Origin: UBA11574 sp963752565
Lineage (GTDB): Bacteria; Desulfobacterota; Desulfobacteria; Desulfobacterales; UBA11574
Assembly: GCA_963752565.1 (NCBI GenBank)
Contig: CAVVZC010000003.1
Span: forward strand, 751,752-815,751
Reading direction: 5' to 3'
Length of the DNA stretch: 64,000 bases
Shown here: positions 61,165-64,000 of the stretch, in pieces
Position numbering within the stretch: the first letter of the stretch is position 1
Layout: each line of letters starts with the position of its first letter
Program-made: the position numbers and the translations under genes
Notes under the pieces: model-generated
Database searches by the model: none
What the model was told of the DNA's origin: nothing
What the model saw: the letters and a program-made list of their open reading frames with translations, nothing else

Positions 61165-61260
61165 AAACACTCAAAACAATATCAGAAAAGATGTTTTTGG
61201 ATTTAGTCTTCTATCAAGCTGTACTATTCCGTTTCTGCTGTCTTTTGCCATCGCAGCTTT

Positions 61261-61389
61261 CTAGCTAAGCGGGTCAATCTGCGTCATACCACCGTTGGAA
61301 CCGTTTTGACATAGTGTAACTTCATCCAATGGCTTATCGAATTTAATAAGCTCAGGTTTTACAAAAACCTTTTTCTTCTTGTCAGACAT
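61261..61389 (-). CDS. Small peptide, possible RiPP precursor (42 aa)
   Basis: AAAAGGAGGTGAATTAT, a perfect Shine-Dalgarno, precedes the ATG at 61389. The peptide is Lys-rich at the N-terminus (SDKKKKVFVKPELIKFDKPL), then DEVTLCQNGSNGG and ends MTQIDPLS. FVKPEL resembles the YxxPxL leader motif recognised by RRE-containing RiPP machinery; the C-terminal half is small, Gly/Asn-rich with one Cys, as in precursor cores. The only modifying-type enzyme nearby is the radical SAM protein at 59887. No transporter or RRE protein is visible, so the assignment is tentative. Confidence 0.55.
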   Translation of the reverse strand: MSDKKKKVFVKPELIKFDKPLDEVTLCQNGSNGGMTQIDPLS

Positions 61390-61718
61390 ATAATTCACCT
61401 CCTTTTCATTATAGCTGAAAGACCTTTTGTTGCAAAATACATGCACAAATCAGAGGGATATGTCCGAAACTGCGAAGAAATTAGAGATATTGAATAGTTA
61501 CATCAATTAAGAGGTAAGAATACCATTCTAATCCACATAAAAAACTTATGTGATTGTGGAATATATTACATAAAAAACTGTTACGTTGTTTACTTTGTAT
61601 TGTGTATCAATCCAAATGGTAGCCGAGGATGGCGATGGACCCGCAGAAAGGTTAGACCACCTGAGGGGGTGAGTTAAGCTATTGCCAGAAGTTAAAATAA
61701 TGTAAACAGGCATCAGGC

Positions 61719-62240
61719 AGCCTGGACGAAGTCAACCTTGATTTTCTCGGATATACATTTTGCCGTGTATGGTTTCGGAAGTATGGTTCGTGCTAAATTG
61801 GCACCTGCCCATTGAAGACAAGTGTAAAACGAACGGCTGAAATAAAAAGCAAGAAAAATGCTTAGACCTAATGAGAAAGGCTTATGATCAGATGTACGCG
61901 ATCGGTTAAATGCATTATTGCGTGGGTGGTGTACTTATTTTCTGTTACGGTACGAAACAGATAGCTTGTCGTACCATTGGGCGCAATATTTATAATCGTA
62001 TAAGACTCTTTCTGCTCAAGTGGCATAAGGTGGAATCGTGAGGTAATCGTCGGTTTCTCTGAAATGAGTTTTCGGTGATCTTGACGTACTGTTACCGAAA
62101 CCGATGAAATATGTCGCACAACGAGTGCTCTAAGGTGAAGTCAGTTGAGAAGCCGAATTCGAAAGCTCCGTTTGTCCGGTTCGATGTGCGGGGATGGGAA
62201 ACAGGGATTCACGCTAATAGACCCATCCTCGACCCCACTG
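61719..62240 (+). mobile_element. Probable group II intron relic
   Basis: 61719-61796 encodes SLDEVNLDFLGYTFCRVWF, like the segment after the catalytic core of group II intron reverse transcriptases (FDFLGYTFRPR), then stops. 62148-62181 (AAGCCG ... TCCGGTTC, 33-34 nt) has the ends and length of domain V. 62187-62240 can form a domain-VI-like stem (GGATGGG/CCCATCC). Most of the reverse transcriptase is missing, so it would be inert. Confidence 0.45.
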
Positions 62241-63168
62241 CCCACCTTATTTACTTCGATTGAAGAATCTTGGTCGAATCCCACGCTGTTTTTTGATTTG
62301 AACAACCGAACACTTTTAGGAAGTGTGCATTATCAAAAATCTGTCCCTTTTAGTCGATGATCTGATTGGAGTTGTTGATCAGTGCCAGACATAATAAGTA
62401 CCTGCTCCTATTCCAAGGTTTTTTTTTCGGCAGATAAGGAACCACTCGACATCATGACAACCATGAAAATATACATAATATCAGGCAAATTTTCCTTTTC
62501 ATTACAGCTTTTCTTTGCTTTACCCGTCAATACAGGATTTGAACAAGGTTGGTCATTCATGAGCAATTGATGTGTCAAACCCAACAAAAAACCAATTGAA
62601 TTCACTTTAAATACAATCTAATCATCTGAAAAGAGGATATGTGAATGGATTTTCATACACCAGACAAAAAGGTTTGACAGGAAATAAAGAGCTAAGTTTC
62701 TGCAAATAAATGATAAACAACCGAATGGAATTCCCTACTGCTATTCTGGATTTAATATGCTATTTATAGGGTTGATATGCTATTTTTTTCCCCAAGAAAT
62801 CTACTTTTCACTCCAAGGACCCGCCCCCATGGATCATATCGTTTCTAATCATATGACCGGCCAGTCCGTTGAATTTCAGACTTAATGATATTTTTTTTTC
62901 CTATCCCAGTTCAATTGGCAACATTCGGCAAAGCTGGAGGACTGTTATAAAATTTACACACTAACACAAGATGGCAACTTCAAAACCAGATTAAGTCAAT
63001 CGATTTTTATTTAAGCATACCAACAAGTTGACAATAACCTCTTTTTCAATTCCATTACGTTACATTTCTAATCCCAAAAGTCGGCTCTCATTATGAGTGT
63101 TTGTTCTATTTACTGATATCATATGTTTTTTTTACATATTGTTTGCGTCCAAGGAGATCATTTCTAAC
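62241..63168. other. Long stretch without recognised gene
   Basis: AT-rich, with short open frames lacking ribosome-binding sites. A small direct repeat (ATATGCTATTT at about 62754 and 62776) is present. Ends at an RpoN promoter-like sequence. Confidence 0.45.
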
Positions 63169-63183
63169 TGGCATGCAAGTTGC
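63169..63183 (+). promoter_or_regulatory. Sigma-54-like promoter before the secreted protein
   Basis: TGGCATGCAAGTTGC has correct GG/GC spacing and a strong TTGC -12 box. Island dyads are absent upstream, so a different activator would be needed. It lies about 80 bp before the predicted coding start. Confidence 0.55.
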
Positions 63184-63264
63184 AATTTAATACGCTTTTT
63201 ATTGGAAATCTATCTTAATAGTAACAAGCTTAAAAACTAACAGCTTAAAATTTTATATTTTCTG

Positions 63265-64000
63265 GTGAAAATTCTTAAGGACTTAAAAGGCTTTCAGAGA
63301 TTATATCAAATACAAAAAAAAATACATTAAACACTCGGAAATTTATACTGCTCTTCATTTCGCTATTCTTTGTTTTTGTACCACCAGTCTATGCGGTGGA
63401 TGTCTCTTTCCAATGGGATCCAAACAGCGAACCTGATTTGGCAGGATACAGAGTATTTTTTCGTGAAGAAGGCCAACCTTACGATTATGCAAATCCATCC
63501 TGGGAAGGAACAGAGACCTATTCCACCATCTCCAATTTGGATGAAACCAAAACCTACTATTTTGTATCAAGAGCATTCGACATCTATGGGTTTGAGAGCG
63601 GTGATTCCAATGAGTTATATCTTGAAGCAGCCACAACGCCAAATAATCAGCCACCAATAGCAGTCATCGCTGAAGATTACATAGAGGCCATCTCAGGTAC
63701 GACAGTTACATTGGATGGGTCGAGCTCAACTGATGCTGATGATGGTATTGCCTCATATCATTGGATCCAGGTTGATGGACCCCATGTCACCTTGTCTGAT
63801 CATAACTCAGAAGTGGTAACGTTTACTGCACCTGAAACAGACCAATATGGCAGCAATCTTACTTTCCAGTTGACGGTAACAGATTTCGGAGGGCTTCAAG
63901 GTACAGCCGATTGTTTGATTTACGTCGTGCAGGATGTTCCCCCGACATTAAATGCAGATTTTGGGGCCAATGGCCTGTGGTATTATGACGGCACCACTTG
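63265..64000 (+). CDS. Secreted FN3/PKD-domain protein (3' end beyond window)
   Basis: The main frame from about 63279 is open to the right edge. It encodes a signal peptide (KFILLFISLFFVFVPPVYA), then an FN3-type module (VSFQWDPNSEPDLAGYRVFF ... YYFVSRAFDIYGFESGDSN) and a PKD-like module (GTTVTLDGSSSTDADDGIAS, LTFQLTVTDFGG). No ATG exists in the main frame. A GTG at 63265 becomes in frame if one A is added to the run of nine A at 63314-63322. Likely a surface or matrix protein. Confidence 0.75.

Noticed and set aside
61261..61389. Lasso-peptide precursor interpretation of the small peptide
   Set aside because: The leader-like motif fits, but no Asp/Glu lies at core positions 7-9 for the macrolactam ring, and no lasso cyclase or protease is nearby.
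61868..62119. Minus-strand frame of 83 codons in the intron-relic region
   Set aside because: Antisense to the probable intron relic, no ribosome-binding site and no family likeness.
62145..62360. Plus-strand frame of 71 codons
   Set aside because: Starts inside the domain-V-like sequence and runs through the domain VI stem; better explained as intron RNA relic.

Overview
The window reads as a chromosome segment of an anaerobic deltaproteobacterium (Desulfobacterota, sulfate-reducer-like). The basis is family content, not a marker gene: neelaredoxin-type superoxide reductase, Mrp ATPase fused to a NifX-type domain, a Gly/Arg-rich MPRGDGTGP protein, many single-domain response regulators, sigma-54 control, CBS and universal stress proteins. 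No rRNA, tRNA or CRISPR array was seen.

Layout. 0-4.8 kb: partial histidine kinase, then a sigma-54-type promoter and an operon of tiny peptides, receivers, a CBS protein and a DASS/SLC13 transporter, closed by a hairpin. 5.2-46.8 kb: a stress island of universal stress proteins, receivers, GNAT acetyltransferases, CBS proteins, Mrp/NifX/MinD-type ATPases, radical SAM proteins, Hsp20, superoxide reductase, dodecin, a ZIP transporter, a cation/proton antiporter and kinase-like proteins. A sensor kinase/NtrC-type activator pair lies at 7.9-11.4 kb. A minus-strand block at 14.9-22.5 kb looks like an envelope system (FtsX-type ABC exporter, LolA-like protein, beta-barrel, split permease, secreted NifX-domain protein). 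48-57.6 kb: secreted/surface and efflux genes (CsgG/TPR-like protein, BACON-repeat lipoprotein, TolC, HlyD-type adaptor, MacB-type ABC). 58-64 kb: glycosyltransferase, repeat-rich spacer, radical SAM protein with a possible RiPP precursor nearby, a probable group II intron relic, and a secreted FN3/PKD protein cut by the window edge.

The central observation is a shared promoter architecture. At eight places between 5.9 and 45.2 kb a pair of 18-bp dyads (consensus TTTCGAAATTTTTCTAAA), exactly 23 bp apart, lies upstream of a TGGCA-N8-GC sigma-54 promoter. In single-direction loci the distance from the proximal dyad to the promoter is 100-102 bp. Two divergent loci share an identical geometry in mirror image: 101 bp to one promoter, 158 bp to the other, 265 bp between promoters. 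A ninth copy (42.0 kb) has decayed. Nearly all stress-type transcription units lie behind these elements, which suggests one regulon driven by one bacterial enhancer-binding protein. The NtrC-type protein at 10045-11433 is the obvious candidate, but that link is inference.

About a quarter of the genes carry frameshifts or internal stops, and there are several truncated relics (kinase/NtrC remnant, two MinD N-termini, an interrupted methyltransferase, a decayed Mrp paralogue). Some indels sit in homopolymers and may be sequencing errors; others, such as fused gene remnants, are real rearrangements.
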